Assembly (NCBI RefSeq): GCF_000023945.1
Contig: NC_013158.1
Span: 2,232,001 to 2,296,000 of the forward strand
Reading direction: 5' to 3'
DNA: 64,000 nucleotides
DNA from: Halorhabdus utahensis DSM 12940
GTDB lineage: Archaea; Halobacteriota; Halobacteria; Halobacteriales; Haloarculaceae
In this document: piece by piece, positions 24,694-33,261 of the stretch
Position numbering within the stretch: position 1 is the first letter of the stretch
How the letters are laid out: each line of letters opens with the position of its first letter
Position numbers and translations under genes: made by a program
The notes under the pieces: model-generated
Databases searched by the model: none
Told to the model about the DNA's origin: nothing
The model's input: only the letters and a program-made list of their open reading frames with translations

Positions 24694-24747
24694 TGTTAAA
24701 AGATAAATGTAGTCCACGTAACACTCCGCCAGAAGGATTATACGGAG

Positions 24748-24773
24748 ACCTGTATTACCCTTCGTAATCAGGT
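24748..24773. promoter_or_regulatory. Inverted repeat 30 nt upstream of the PAS kinase gene
   Basis: ACCTG-t-ATTAC (24748-24758) pairs with GTAAT-CAGGT (24764-24773) across CCTTC. A TATA-like ATTATA lies at 24737-24742. The element lies between that TATA and the kinase start (24803), so it is either an operator or a hairpin in the 5' leader. Confidence 0.4.
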
Positions 24774-24802
24774 GGTTTGTCCTGTCATCAGCCACGCCAG
24801 CG

Positions 24803-26230
24803 ATGATCGGCGTACCGGTCGTGGCCTATCACGGGCCGGACGTCGAGACGCTGGTCGACCGGTGGACGGAGTGCGACCGGCCGTTCACCCTCCGGTCCTG
24901 GGAGACAGTTCGTTCGACGGCTGGAGCCGACAGTCGATCGGTCGACTGCGTCGTCGTCGAATCTGACGCCGAGGCCGACGTCAGTGCGTGGATCGACGAG
25001 ATTCACGAACACGTCGGGTCAGTTCCGATCATCGTCGTCACTGTCGGGCAGATAACTGACCTCGAGTCGGCGGTTCCCGACGGGGTGACGAGTCACTTTA
25101 CCGTGTCACCGGACGTCGATCGTGTCGAGTTACTTTCGAAGCTCGCGTCGCTGGTTGAGGAACACGTCACTGCCCGTGACGCGCGGTCGATGCTCGACTC
25201 ATTGCTGACGAACGTGCCGTTCTCGATGTACGCCAAGGACCGCCGGGGGCGACACGTCGCTGTCAGCGACGTGGTGCCCTCCATGATTGGTGCCCCGTAC
25301 ATCGAGAACCCGGAGGGCAAACGTCATCACCATCCGACCGACATTCTCGGCAAGACCGACTTCGATCTGTACTCGGCTGCCCTCGCGACCGAGAGCCTCG
25401 CGGACGATCAGTCCGTTGTCGAGACCGGCGAACCCATCGAGCAGCGGATCGAGGAATCCCACGCCGAGAGCGGACTCGGGACGAAACTCATGACGACGAA
25501 ATTCCCGTGGGATGGCCCGGACGGGAGTGTCGTCGGCTCCATCGGTGTGACCTGGGACATCAGCAAGCGCAAACAGTACGAACACCAGCTCAAGCGCCAG
25601 AACGATCGAGTCAGGCGACTCGCGACCATGGTGAGCCACGACATCAGAAACCCACTGTCGGTGGCAGTCGGTCGGCTGGAGGTTGCTCAGACGACCGGTG
25701 ATCCCGATCAATTCGATGCCATCGGGCGTGCCCTCGATCGCATCGACGCCCTCGTCGCCGATATCATCACCGTGATGCGACAGGGCGAACCCGCGACGGA
25801 TCTCGACCCAGTGGCACTTGGAGATATTGCCCACGATGTCTGGGAGAACTGTGCGTTCGAGGGGGCCGTCCTCCGGGTGTCGACGACGGTGAGTGTCTAC
25901 GCCGATCCCGGTCGCCTCCGGCTGTTGCTCGACCATCTGTTCACGAACGCCGTCGAACACGGGCGTGACGGGACCGACGATATCACGATCACGGTCGGCG
26001 AGTTGCCAGACGACGGCGGGTTTTTCGTGGCTGACGATGGCGTGGGCATCCCGACTGACAAGCACGAACAGGTGTTCCAGCCGGGTCTCTCGGGGTCGGA
26101 CACGTCGACGCTTGGCCTCCCGCTCGTCGCGACCATCGCCGACGCCCACAACTGGACGATCCGACTCACCCAAAGCGACGACGGGGGCGCACGCTTCGAG
26201 TTTCACGGCGTTCGTCAGTTCGACGCCTAG
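24803..26230 (+). CDS. PAS sensor histidine kinase with receiver-like N-terminus, 475 aa
   Basis: Residues 1-115 have a receiver-type alpha/beta pattern (DCVVVESDAEADVSAWIDEI, VPIIVVTV), but the phospho-Asp position and acidic pocket are not convincingly kept, so this is a pseudo-receiver or a signal-binding domain. A PAS domain (about 130-265) follows with the family-typical KTDFDLYSAALA and VTWDISKRKQYE. HisKA contains VSHDIRNPL (phospho-His about 281). HATPase: LFTNAVEHG, DDGVGIP, LGLPLVATI. No membrane spans. The insertion sequence lies 110 nt upstream, so its promoter region may be new. Confidence 0.9.
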   Translation: MIGVPVVAYHGPDVETLVDRWTECDRPFTLRSWETVRSTAGADSRSVDCVVVESDAEADVSAWIDEIHEHVGSVPIIVVTVGQITDLESAVPDGVTSHFTVSPDVDRVELLSKLASLVEEHVTARDARSMLDSLLTNVPFSMYAKDRRGRHVAVSDVVPSMIGAPYIENPEGKRHHHPTDILGKTDFDLYSAALATESLADDQSVVETGEPIEQRIEESHAESGLGTKLMTTKFPWDGPDGSVVGSIGVTWDISKRKQYEHQLKRQNDRVRRLATMVSHDIRNPLSVAVGRLEVAQTTGDPDQFDAIGRALDRIDALVADIITVMRQGEPATDLDPVALGDIAHDVWENCAFEGAVLRVSTTVSVYADPGRLRLLLDHLFTNAVEHGRDGTDDITITVGELPDDGGFFVADDGVGIPTDKHEQVFQPGLSGSDTSTLGLPLVATIADAHNWTIRLTQSDDGGARFEFHGVRQFDA

Positions 26231-26349
26231 TCATCGGCGGCGCTGCCGGGACCGGTGGCTGACGTGACGTGTTCCCGATAGCTTCGCGTGCAGTCACCCC
26301 CTGCCAGCACAAGGATCGCCAGACTGCGTCCGCAGAACACACACCCGAC

Positions 26350-26952
26350 TTATACACCGAGCAGCTTCCACGCCCGAGCGTGGTCGCCGTCCATCCGCGA
26401 GAGGATCGACCGCGCACGCTCGCTGGTCTCCGTATCGACGGCGACGTGGACCATCCCCTCGCCGGGTTGCCCATAGACGACGCTGGCACCCGGCGGCGCG
26501 ACCACCATCGCGGGCAACGTTGCGAGGTCCTCCTCGCCGTCGACGACGACGATGGTCGAGGGCTCGTCGCGATCGAGTGCCTCGACAAGTGCGCCAAGAA
26601 GGGCTGCCGTCACCGTCCCGGCCGGATTGTCGACCTGCACGCGGTACTCGAACCACCCCTCGTCCTCGACGATCCGCTCTCTGATTCCAGCGTCGACCGC
26701 GCTCCGCTCGGTTCGCTCGTCGATCAGCGAGACGTCCGGCGGCCGACCCGCTTCCAGCAGGTGGTACGTGACGATATCGCCCACGGCGATCAGGGGATCG
26801 CCCGCTTCGGCCAGTAGCGAGTCGGCGTCCGTACGGACGGGGCCGAAGGGCTCTTTCAGCGCACTCCGGAGGGACTCGGGGAGGGATAGCACGATCTCAC
26901 GCTCCGGGTCGGCTGTCCCACTCTCGACCGGCGTCGATGGTTCTTCCGACAC
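26350..26952 (-). CDS. DUF359 family, GTP-dependent dephospho-CoA kinase
   Basis: The DUF359 family has been identified in archaea as the GTP-dependent dephospho-CoA kinase, the last step of coenzyme A biosynthesis. Family motifs are visible: GDIVTYHLLEAGRPPDVSLIDERTER (about residues 57-82), VDNPAGTVTAAL and VVDGEEDLATLPA, PPGASVVYGQPGEGMV. The first 20 residues are acidic and dispensable-looking. It is the last gene of the operon aIF2-gamma, PIN, Rpo7, Spt4, DUF359 (4 nt after spt4), a linkage common in archaea. The assignment follows the family, not a residue-level test here. Confidence 0.88.
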   Translation of the reverse strand: MSEEPSTPVESGTADPEREIVLSLPESLRSALKEPFGPVRTDADSLLAEAGDPLIAVGDIVTYHLLEAGRPPDVSLIDERTERSAVDAGIRERIVEDEGWFEYRVQVDNPAGTVTAALLGALVEALDRDEPSTIVVVDGEEDLATLPAMVVAPPGASVVYGQPGEGMVHVAVDTETSERARSILSRMDGDHARAWKLLGV

Positions 26953-26955
26953 GGT

Positions 26956-27153
26956 CTATCGAACCTTCAGCGCGTACTTGCCGGGTTCGGTGACTTCCAT
27001 CTCGGTGGCGATCTCGCTCTCCTCGGGATGGGTGATGATGACGTAGCCGGCCCAGTCCTCGGTGAGCGAACTCGACCCGCAGGCCTGGCAGACGTCAGCT
27101 TCCGGGTTGTCCTGCACCCGGTGGCACTCCCGACAGACGTACCGATCGGCCAT
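26956..27153 (-). CDS. spt4: Transcription elongation factor Spt4 (RpoE'')
   Basis: A 65-aa zinc-ribbon protein that partners Spt5 to keep RNA polymerase processive. The two zinc knuckles are CRECH (7-11) and CQACG (22-26), followed by TEDWAGYVIITHPEESEIA, the typical Spt5-contact strand. It overlaps the rpo7 stop by 1 nt (TGATG). Identification is confident despite the small size. Confidence 0.95.
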   Translation of the reverse strand: MADRYVCRECHRVQDNPEADVCQACGSSSLTEDWAGYVIITHPEESEIATEMEVTEPGKYALKVR

Positions 27154-27722
27154 CAGTTCTCACCCGCTTCGGCGCGCGCCTTGCGCTCCTCGTCGAGCCA
27201 GCCGTGCTTGCCCAGCCCGACCTGTTTGGCCGTCAGGCCGATCTTTGAGTCCCGGGGGTTGCGCTCGTCGATGGACTTGGTGACGATCCGGGCGCGCACC
27301 GAGTCCCCGACGGTCAGCGTCCGATTCGAGTCCCGGGAGGCGAGTTGCTGGTTCTCGCCGTCGTATGCCAGGTATTCGTCGGAGATCTGGGAGACGTGGA
27401 GGAGTCCGTCGACAGGGCCGATCCCGACGAACGCGCCGAAGTTGACGACCTCGACGACCTCACCGTCGACGACCTCCTGCATCTGCGGATCGAAGGTGAG
27501 GGCGTCGAACTCGGCCACGTAGTAGACGCCGGGCTCGTTGGGGACGACTGCCCCCTCGCCGATGTCGTGGACCTCCGTCACGCTCACGACGCTGCCGACG
27601 TCTTCGTCCATGCGGCCTTCGAGTTTCTCCTGTAGCAGTCGTTTCACGAGCCCCGGCGTCACGTCTGCCAGATGCTCGGGCGGTACCTCGACCGTGTCGC
27701 GCAATCGAACCCGTTTGTACAT
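27153..27722 (-). CDS. rpoE1: DNA-directed RNA polymerase subunit Rpo7 (RpoE')
   Basis: Stalk subunit of archaeal RNA polymerase, paired with Rpo4. The N-terminal RNP-like half starts MYKRVRLRDTVEVPPEHL and the C-terminal half is an S1 domain (EVVEVVNFGAFVGIGPVDGLLHVSQIS). It ends with a charged tail. At 189 aa it is the usual length. It starts 1 nt after the PIN gene stop, in the operon from aIF2-gamma to DUF359. Confidence 0.95.
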   Translation of the reverse strand: MYKRVRLRDTVEVPPEHLADVTPGLVKRLLQEKLEGRMDEDVGSVVSVTEVHDIGEGAVVPNEPGVYYVAEFDALTFDPQMQEVVDGEVVEVVNFGAFVGIGPVDGLLHVSQISDEYLAYDGENQQLASRDSNRTLTVGDSVRARIVTKSIDERNPRDSKIGLTAKQVGLGKHGWLDEERKARAEAGEN

Positions 27723-27723
27723 G

Positions 27724-28098
27724 TTATGGTTGAGTGATCGCGAGTTTGTTCCGGCCCCTTAAACCAATTACTGGAACGTCCGCAGCGAGGAGGGCTTGGC
27801 GGAGCGGCCCATCGTTGGTGACCGCGTAAGCCTCTAATTCGCGGGCGAGTTCCAGCACCGCATCGTCGGCATTGGTCGCGTCGTGATCGACGACCCGACA
27901 CCGCTCGACGAGGTCGCGACCGACGCTCGCCGCCGTCGCCTCCTCGCCGCCACCGTCGGACAACCGATCGAGTTCCGCCACGACCGCCTCGGGAACGACC
28001 AGGTCCGTCTCGCCGATCACCCGATCGAGTTCCTCGAAGACGCGGACGTTACATTCGACCGGCATCATCAGTGCGTTGGTATCAAGCACCGCAGTCAT
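27724..28098 (-). CDS. PIN-domain protein of the archaeal Fcf1/Utp24-like type, 124 aa
   Basis: PIN ribonuclease fold: [10 protein letters not shown] carries the first acidic residue, [16 protein letters not shown] the second, [12 protein letters not shown] and [13 protein letters not shown] the others. This full acidic set and its place between aIF2-gamma (4-nt overlap) and rpo7 match the archaeal protein related to eukaryotic rRNA-processing nuclease Fcf1. There is no antitoxin gene next to it, so a VapC toxin role is unlikely. A role in rRNA or tRNA processing is inferred. Confidence 0.88.
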   Translation of the reverse strand: MTAVLDTNALMMPVECNVRVFEELDRVIGETDLVVPEAVVAELDRLSDGGGEEATAASVGRDLVERCRVVDHDATNADDAVLELARELEAYAVTNDGPLRQALLAADVPVIGLRGRNKLAITQP

Positions 28099-29330
28099 TC
28101 ACGGAGCGTCCCGACGCCGATCAGCCGCCAGCGTGCGCCGATCCGGCGATTGATCGCGATCTTCGCCCCTTCGCGGGCACACACCGGCCGTTTCAGCGCC
28201 ACTTCGGCCTCGCCGTCGCGGGCGCTCGTGACCGACCCGACGGTCGTCGCCGTCCCGATCGTGAGCATGAGCGGCTCGCCCGTCGAGATCTCCTCGACCT
28301 CGTCGGTGTCCTCGGCGACGATCCGGTCGAGCAACTGGATGTCCATCGTGAACTCCTCCTGGACTGGGGGGAGCGTGCCGGGCGGGCCGGCGATCTGGCC
28401 CGCCAGCGCGTCACCCTTCGTCAGCGAGGGATCGAGTCCCGTCCCGACGCCCAATAGCCCGCCGGGCGTCACCTCGTCGACGCCCTCGCCGCCGGCCTGC
28501 AGCGACCGGACCGTCGTCGTGACCGGTCGCCACTCCGTCTGGCCGCCTTCCTCGACTTCGCGGCCGGGTCGGAGTTCGATCTCGTCGTCGGCTTCGAGGC
28601 TGCCCTGGGCGAGACTCCCGCCCAGCACGCCGCCCGACAGCGAGTCCCAGGTCGTCCCCGGGCGATTGATGTCGAAACTCCGGGCGACGAGCATCTCGGC
28701 GTCGGCGTCGAGGTCGCGGTCCTCCGTCGGGATCTCCTCCTCGACGGCCTCGATGAGCAGGTCCATGTTGACGTTCTGGCCCGCACTGATCGGGACGATC
28801 GGCGCGTCCTCGGCGACGGTGCCTTCGATGAAGTCCTGAATCTGCTCGTAGTTCCGTCGCGCTTGGTCGGCGTCGACCAGATCGACCTTGTTCTGGGCGA
28901 CGACGATGTTGTCGATCCCGATGATGTCAAGCGCCATCAGGTGTTCCTCGGTCTGTGCCTGCGGAACGTCCTCGGTCGCCGAGATGACCAGGACGGCCCC
29001 GTCCATGATAGCCGCGCCGGCGAGCATCGTCGCCATCAGCGTCTCGTGGCCGGGCGCGTCGACGAACGAGACGGTCCGCAAAACGTCAGTCTCGACGTCG
29101 TGTTCGGGACACTCCTCGGCGACGGTGTATCCCGCCGCGTCCTCGCCCTCCGGACAGCGCCGGAACGTCGCGTCGGCGTACCCCAGTCGGATCGAGATTC
29201 CGCGTTTCATCTCCTCAGAGTGCTGATCCGTCCACTCCCCGCTGAGAGCTTCGACGAGCGTCGTCTTGCCGTGGTCGACGTGCCCGACGAGTCCGATGTT
29301 CACCTCCGGGTGTCCGTGTGTTCCTGTCAT
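28095..29330 (-). CDS. eif2g: Translation initiation factor aIF2 gamma subunit
   Basis: GTPase of the ternary complex that delivers initiator Met-tRNA to the small ribosomal subunit. G1 is GHVDHGKT (residues 15-22), G3 is DAPGHE, G4 is NKVD and G5 is SA in VPISAGQ. The zinc-knuckle region has CPEGED ... CPEHD. The length of 411 aa is standard. The start is ATG 29330 ([16 protein letters not shown]); an upstream in-frame ATG at 29372 would add residues of no family likeness. A TATA-like TTTATGA is at about 29370-29376. First gene of the informational operon. Confidence 0.96.
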   Translation of the reverse strand: MTGTHGHPEVNIGLVGHVDHGKTTLVEALSGEWTDQHSEEMKRGISIRLGYADATFRRCPEGEDAAGYTVAEECPEHDVETDVLRTVSFVDAPGHETLMATMLAGAAIMDGAVLVISATEDVPQAQTEEHLMALDIIGIDNIVVAQNKVDLVDADQARRNYEQIQDFIEGTVAEDAPIVPISAGQNVNMDLLIEAVEEEIPTEDRDLDADAEMLVARSFDINRPGTTWDSLSGGVLGGSLAQGSLEADDEIELRPGREVEEGGQTEWRPVTTTVRSLQAGGEGVDEVTPGGLLGVGTGLDPSLTKGDALAGQIAGPPGTLPPVQEEFTMDIQLLDRIVAEDTDEVEEISTGEPLMLTIGTATTVGSVTSARDGEAEVALKRPVCAREGAKIAINRRIGARWRLIGVGTLRE

Positions 29331-29461
29331 CTCCAGAGTAATCGTGACCGAACGTTCCCGCCTGGCAGTCATAAAGGTACTGTTCTCGGCCCGCTGGTGT
29401 CTCCCTAGCGGGGAATCGGTCGGTTCAGGATCGGCATCGCGAAGCGCCCGATGGCGGCCCC

Positions 29462-30013
29462 TTACTCCTCGTCCGGACCGGATCGATACGTCCAGCCGGA
29501 CTCGACGTTGCGGTTGGCGAGGACGACCAGCCCGTCGTCGGTCCGGAGCCGACTCTTCCGGAGGCCGATGTCCGTGACAGTTCCCGTCGTCGAGGCGGTC
29601 GTCACGGTGTCGCCCTTGTTGAAGTCCGGGTCCTTGAGCAGGTAGACGCCGGCGACGGTGTCGGCGATCATGTTAGAGAGGGCGTACGAGACGCCCAACC
29701 CGATGAAGCCGGCGGCAGTCCCGAGACTCGCCGCGACGTTTCCCAGGCCGAGGACGTTGAGCAGCGCCAGCCCGGCCCCGAACCACAGAAACGTCCCCAC
29801 GACGAGCAGGAGGAAGTCGACGATGAGACGCTGATCGGTGGGATACACCCGTTCGAGGACCGACCGGACGACTGTCGTGACGAGTTTGATCCCGACATAC
29901 GCGACCGTGAGAAACACCAGTCCGGAAAGCGCACGCGGTACCGCGGCGACGACGTCCGCCTGGAACGATTCGATCACTGTCTCGATCACGCCGACAGCGA
30001 GGACTTCGGTCAT
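29462..30013 (-). CDS. Small mechanosensitive channel (MscS family), 183 aa
   Basis: Three hydrophobic spans (about 28-48, 64-88, 95-118) followed by the MscS beta domain. The pore-helix-like [22 protein letters not shown] and the following [34 protein letters not shown] match the core MscS segment. The C-terminal alpha/beta vestibule found in E. coli MscS is absent, so this is a minimal form. Probable role: release of solutes on hypo-osmotic shock. Monocistronic. Confidence 0.88.
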   Translation of the reverse strand: MTEVLAVGVIETVIESFQADVVAAVPRALSGLVFLTVAYVGIKLVTTVVRSVLERVYPTDQRLIVDFLLLVVGTFLWFGAGLALLNVLGLGNVAASLGTAAGFIGLGVSYALSNMIADTVAGVYLLKDPDFNKGDTVTTASTTGTVTDIGLRKSRLRTDDGLVVLANRNVESGWTYRSGPDEE

Positions 30014-30152
30014 GGGAGAGGGATCGGAGCCGTGCGGTAAAACGCTACTGCCGGTGGGCCGGACCGACGGCAGTCACCACTGGCGTGGTCGCCGTCCCAT
30101 CCGCGAGGCGGTGGCCGAGACGCTCTTGTGCCTCGCCATCCGAGAGCCGTCC

Positions 30153-31121
30153 GTGCGGGAGTACGGCTTCGAGCTCGCGCTGTGTGGAGCCCTGGAGGAC
30201 AGCGAGCGGCTGCTCGCCCGTCAGCTCGGCGCGCACGTCCACGGCCGGCGGATCGCGGATATCGTGGCCATCGACCCAGGTCCCGAGTTCGACCAGCGAG
30301 CCGCGATCACCGACGAGACCATCCCGCCGGCGGCCATCGACGCGCCGGTCGGCCCCGGTCAGGCCAGGCCGCTCCGGGATGTCTTGCCCGACCGCCGGCC
30401 CGACGAGCGCCATCGGATCGCCGACCGGGCGGTCGAGATCGGCTTCTTCGAGTCCGAGCGCCGGAACGGGGATCGGTACGTCCGGCAGGTCGCTCGCTAT
30501 CCCGACGCGTGGTTCGACCGCCTTCTCGGCATCGAGAACAAACCCGACCTCGGCCGGCCGGGCGACCTCCAGACCCAGCTCCGGATCGACGTTTCGCTCG
30601 GCCTCTTCGACGAAGTCATTCTGGCGACGGCCTCCCATGTCACCGGCGCACACCGCAACCGGCTCCCCGAGGCAGTCGGGATCTGGCGGTTCGACCCCGA
30701 CACCGGTGAGCGCGAGGTGCTCAAGGAACCGACGTCTCTCCCGACCGACGAGTGGGGCCTCGAGTTGATCGAACGCGAGGCCGGCCAGGCCGCCGTGCGG
30801 CCGGTCGATCCCGCGGCGAAGGCCCGCGCTCGCCGACGGCTCGCCGAGCGGGCCTACGGCAAGGGCTGGCGGACGTTCACCTGGCCGGCGTGTGCCCGGT
30901 GTGACCCCGACGGTGCCGAGCCGGCCGCCACGGTGCCGTACTGCACCTATCACGACCGGATCGTCAACCCTGTCGAGGACTGCGGGGAGTCCTGCCCGGG
31001 CTACGAGTCCGCCGATCCGCCGGCGGTCGACGTCGAAGCCGTCCGCGATTCGCGGTCGCCCTGGGTCCGCGATCCGGCCGGCCGACAGCGTCGGCAGGTC
31101 GGTCTCGACCGCTTCGAGTAG
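30153..31121 (+). CDS. DUF5787-like haloarchaeal protein with PD-(D/E)XK-like motif, 322 aa
   Basis: I place the start at GTG 30153 (VREYGFELALCGALED), the conserved beginning of this haloarchaeal family; the frame is open far upstream but antisense to the channel gene. Around residues 115-155 the sequence FDRLLGIENKPDLG then LQTQLRIDVSLGLFDEVILAT has the spacing of a PD-(D/E)XK nuclease core (acidic residue, then ExK). The C-terminus has CARCDPDG, YCTYHD and CGESCPGYE, possible metal-binding cysteines. A DNA/RNA nuclease role is inferred from the pattern only. Confidence 0.78.
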   Translation: MREYGFELALCGALEDSERLLARQLGAHVHGRRIADIVAIDPGPEFDQRAAITDETIPPAAIDAPVGPGQARPLRDVLPDRRPDERHRIADRAVEIGFFESERRNGDRYVRQVARYPDAWFDRLLGIENKPDLGRPGDLQTQLRIDVSLGLFDEVILATASHVTGAHRNRLPEAVGIWRFDPDTGEREVLKEPTSLPTDEWGLELIEREAGQAAVRPVDPAAKARARRRLAERAYGKGWRTFTWPACARCDPDGAEPAATVPYCTYHDRIVNPVEDCGESCPGYESADPPAVDVEAVRDSRSPWVRDPAGRQRRQVGLDRFE

Positions 31122-31137
31122 GGCTTCGCTCCTGGCG

Positions 31138-31350
31138 CTACTCCTGGATCTCCCGTCGCAGGTACAGGAATGCGGCGTAGACCCCGGTGAAAACGATGAC
31201 GAACGCCGCTGTTTCGACGGGGTTGATCGACCCATCCATCACCAGTTGGATCGCGAGGTAGACGACAGTGGCGACGACGGCACTGATCGCGACTGCAACG
31301 GCTGGTTTCTCCGCCGGAACATCACTCAACGACGCAGGATCGAGGTCCAT
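31138..31350 (-). CDS. Small two-span membrane protein, 70 aa
   Basis: Start ATG 31350 (MDLDPASLSDVPAEKPAVAV). Two hydrophobic helices (about 20-38 and 46-63) are joined by a short acidic loop, ending in a charged tail LRREIQE. A longer frame upstream (to 31434) has no membrane or family character. It lies 16 nt from the convergent DUF5787-like gene. I do not recognise a function. Confidence 0.65.
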   Translation of the reverse strand: MDLDPASLSDVPAEKPAVAVAISAVVATVVYLAIQLVMDGSINPVETAAFVIVFTGVYAAFLYLRREIQE

Positions 31351-31402
31351 GCCGGCCCTTCGCACGCCAGCACATAGATGTTGGGCGTCGGCGGACTCCT
31401 TC

Positions 31403-32281
31403 TCACAGCACGAACCGCTCGCCGTCGACCGCAAGCGGCACGTCGAAGGCCGTTTCGACCGGCAAGTAGTGCGAGAGGTGGACGATCCGCAACTCGCCGG
31501 CGTCGAGTTCCTCGCTCAAGCGCTGAGCCCCCTCGATGGTCATGTGCTTGCTCCCGTAGGTCATCGGGACCCCCTCGTCGTCGTGGTGTGACCCGCCGGC
31601 CGGGTGGGTGTCACACCGGTCGGCCGGGAGGATGCCGTCGACGAGCAACAGGTCGGCCCCGGCGAGGGCGTCCCGACTCGCTTGCGGGACCTCGTAACTC
31701 GTATCGCCCGACAGCGAGAGTTTCGCACCCGTCTCGGGGTCCTCGACCACGAGGCCGTAACACGACAGCGGCGGGTGATCGACGGGGACGAGCGTGACGT
31801 CGAGGCCGGCGACCCGGAACGACTCGAATGGATCGCGAGCCTTGACGTCGATCACGTCGAGGTAGTCGTAGCGCTCGCGGACGCTCTGGGCGACGCTTTG
31901 GCCCGTTGCGGGGTCGACCTCGCCGGCCGCATAGACCGGCATGTCCCGCGTCAGGCGATAGAAGTTGCCCAGGCCGTCGAGGTGATCGAAGTGGACGTGG
32001 GAGATCACCGCGGCGTCGGGAGCGTCGAGGTCCTCCCGGAGGAACTGGGTCCGGAAGTCGGGACTCGCGTCGATCAGCAGCGTCTCGTCGGTACGCTCGT
32101 TGCGGACGTGGACCGAAAAGCGGGTCCGCTCGACGCCGCGATCGCCGACCTCGACGCCGCGGTCGCGCAACTGCTCACGGAGGGCGTCGTCGGGATCGCG
32201 CGCCTGCTCACAGACGTCACACCCACATCCGACCGTCGGCGTCCCGGTCGTATCGCCGGTCCCGAGCAGCGTGACTTCCAT
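31403..32281 (-). CDS. MBL-fold metal-dependent hydrolase (PhnP-like), 292 aa
   Basis: Metallo-beta-lactamase fold: N-terminal VTLLGTGDTTGTPTVGC, zinc motif SHVHFDHLDGL (about residues 94-104), SLSGDTSYE and the C-terminal IVHLSHYL. The opening GTGDTTGTPxxGCGCxVC is typical of the PhnP-like phosphodiesterase group (cyclic phosphate hydrolysis), where these cysteines bind a structural zinc. No phn genes are nearby, so the substrate is open. Divergent from the aldo/keto reductase. Confidence 0.88.
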   Translation of the reverse strand: MEVTLLGTGDTTGTPTVGCGCDVCEQARDPDDALREQLRDRGVEVGDRGVERTRFSVHVRNERTDETLLIDASPDFRTQFLREDLDAPDAAVISHVHFDHLDGLGNFYRLTRDMPVYAAGEVDPATGQSVAQSVRERYDYLDVIDVKARDPFESFRVAGLDVTLVPVDHPPLSCYGLVVEDPETGAKLSLSGDTSYEVPQASRDALAGADLLLVDGILPADRCDTHPAGGSHHDDEGVPMTYGSKHMTIEGAQRLSEELDAGELRIVHLSHYLPVETAFDVPLAVDGERFVL

Positions 32282-32415
32282 CGACGGGAGCGTAGCGGCG
32301 GTCGGCTAAGGATGTGACGGTCCCGGTGGGCCACGGTCGCCGGTTGGACCGTCGGCGACACGCTGTCCCCGTCGCGACCGCCAGACCGAAACCGACGGGC
32401 CGCCAATTCAGGCCG

Positions 32416-33222
32416 ATGCCACCTGCTACATTGCCAGTCCCCGGTCTCGGCACCTACTCGGACGAAAACCGCGAGCAGTGGGTCGAGAACGTCCGGACGG
32501 CGCTCGACGTCGGCTATCGTCACGTCGACACGGCCCAGGGGTACGACAACGAACAGTACGTCGGCGAGGGGATCGCCACTTCGTCGGTCGATCGCGATGC
32601 CGTCTTCCTCGCGAGCAAGGTCGATCCCGAAAATCTCGCCCGCGAGGACCTCATCGAGTCGACGACGGCGAGTCTCCATCGGCTCGGGACTGACTACCTC
32701 GATCTCCTGTACGTCCACTGGCCGACCCACACCTACGACGCCGAAGAGACCCTCGGCGCACTTTCGAAACTCCACGACGAGGGCACGATCGAGCATATCG
32801 GCCTCTCGAATTTCACGCCGGAGTTGCTCGAGGAGGCCCGGGAGATTCTGGATGTCCCGATCACTGCCCACCAGGTCGAGTGTCACCCGCTACTCCAGCA
32901 GGATCGCCTTCGGGAGGACGCCCGCGAGCACGACCACTGGCTGGTCGCGTACTCGCCGCTCGCCCAGGGCGAAGTGTTCGAGGACCCGACGATCCGTGAG
33001 ATCGCCGAGAAACACGGCGTCTCCCCGGCTGCGGTCAGCCTCGCGTGGCTCGACGCGAAAGAGCACGTCGTTCCGATCCCGAAAGCCAGCAGCCGCGAGC
33101 ATCTGGCGGCTAATCTGGAAGCGTTCGAGCTCTCCCTCGACGACGAAGACGTCGCCGCGATCGACGCCATCGATCGCGAGCACCGGGTCATCGATCCGGA
33201 TTTCGCCCCCTGGAACCAGTAG
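32416..33222 (+). CDS. Aldo/keto reductase, 268 aa
   Basis: NADPH-dependent (beta/alpha)8 oxidoreductase. Catalytic tetrad parts are visible: DVGYRHVDTAQGYDNE (Asp and Tyr), LASKV (Lys) and VHWPTH (His). The C-terminal phosphate-binding IPKASSREHLAANL supports NADP(H). The start is ATG 32416 (MPPATLPVPGLGTYSD); in-frame upstream sequence is not family-like. Likely substrates are aldehydes or keto sugars; the specific one cannot be told. Same composition as neighbours. Confidence 0.9.
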   Translation: MPPATLPVPGLGTYSDENREQWVENVRTALDVGYRHVDTAQGYDNEQYVGEGIATSSVDRDAVFLASKVDPENLAREDLIESTTASLHRLGTDYLDLLYVHWPTHTYDAEETLGALSKLHDEGTIEHIGLSNFTPELLEEAREILDVPITAHQVECHPLLQQDRLREDAREHDHWLVAYSPLAQGEVFEDPTIREIAEKHGVSPAAVSLAWLDAKEHVVPIPKASSREHLAANLEAFELSLDDEDVAAIDAIDREHRVIDPDFAPWNQ

Positions 33223-33261
33223 TGCGAAAACACCCCGCTTGCTGTCGGGCCGACTGCCCGC

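Noticed and set aside
27724-28098. VapC toxin of a toxin-antitoxin pair
   Set aside because: No antitoxin gene is adjacent, and the conserved place between aIF2-gamma and rpo7 indicates the Fcf1-like housekeeping PIN protein.
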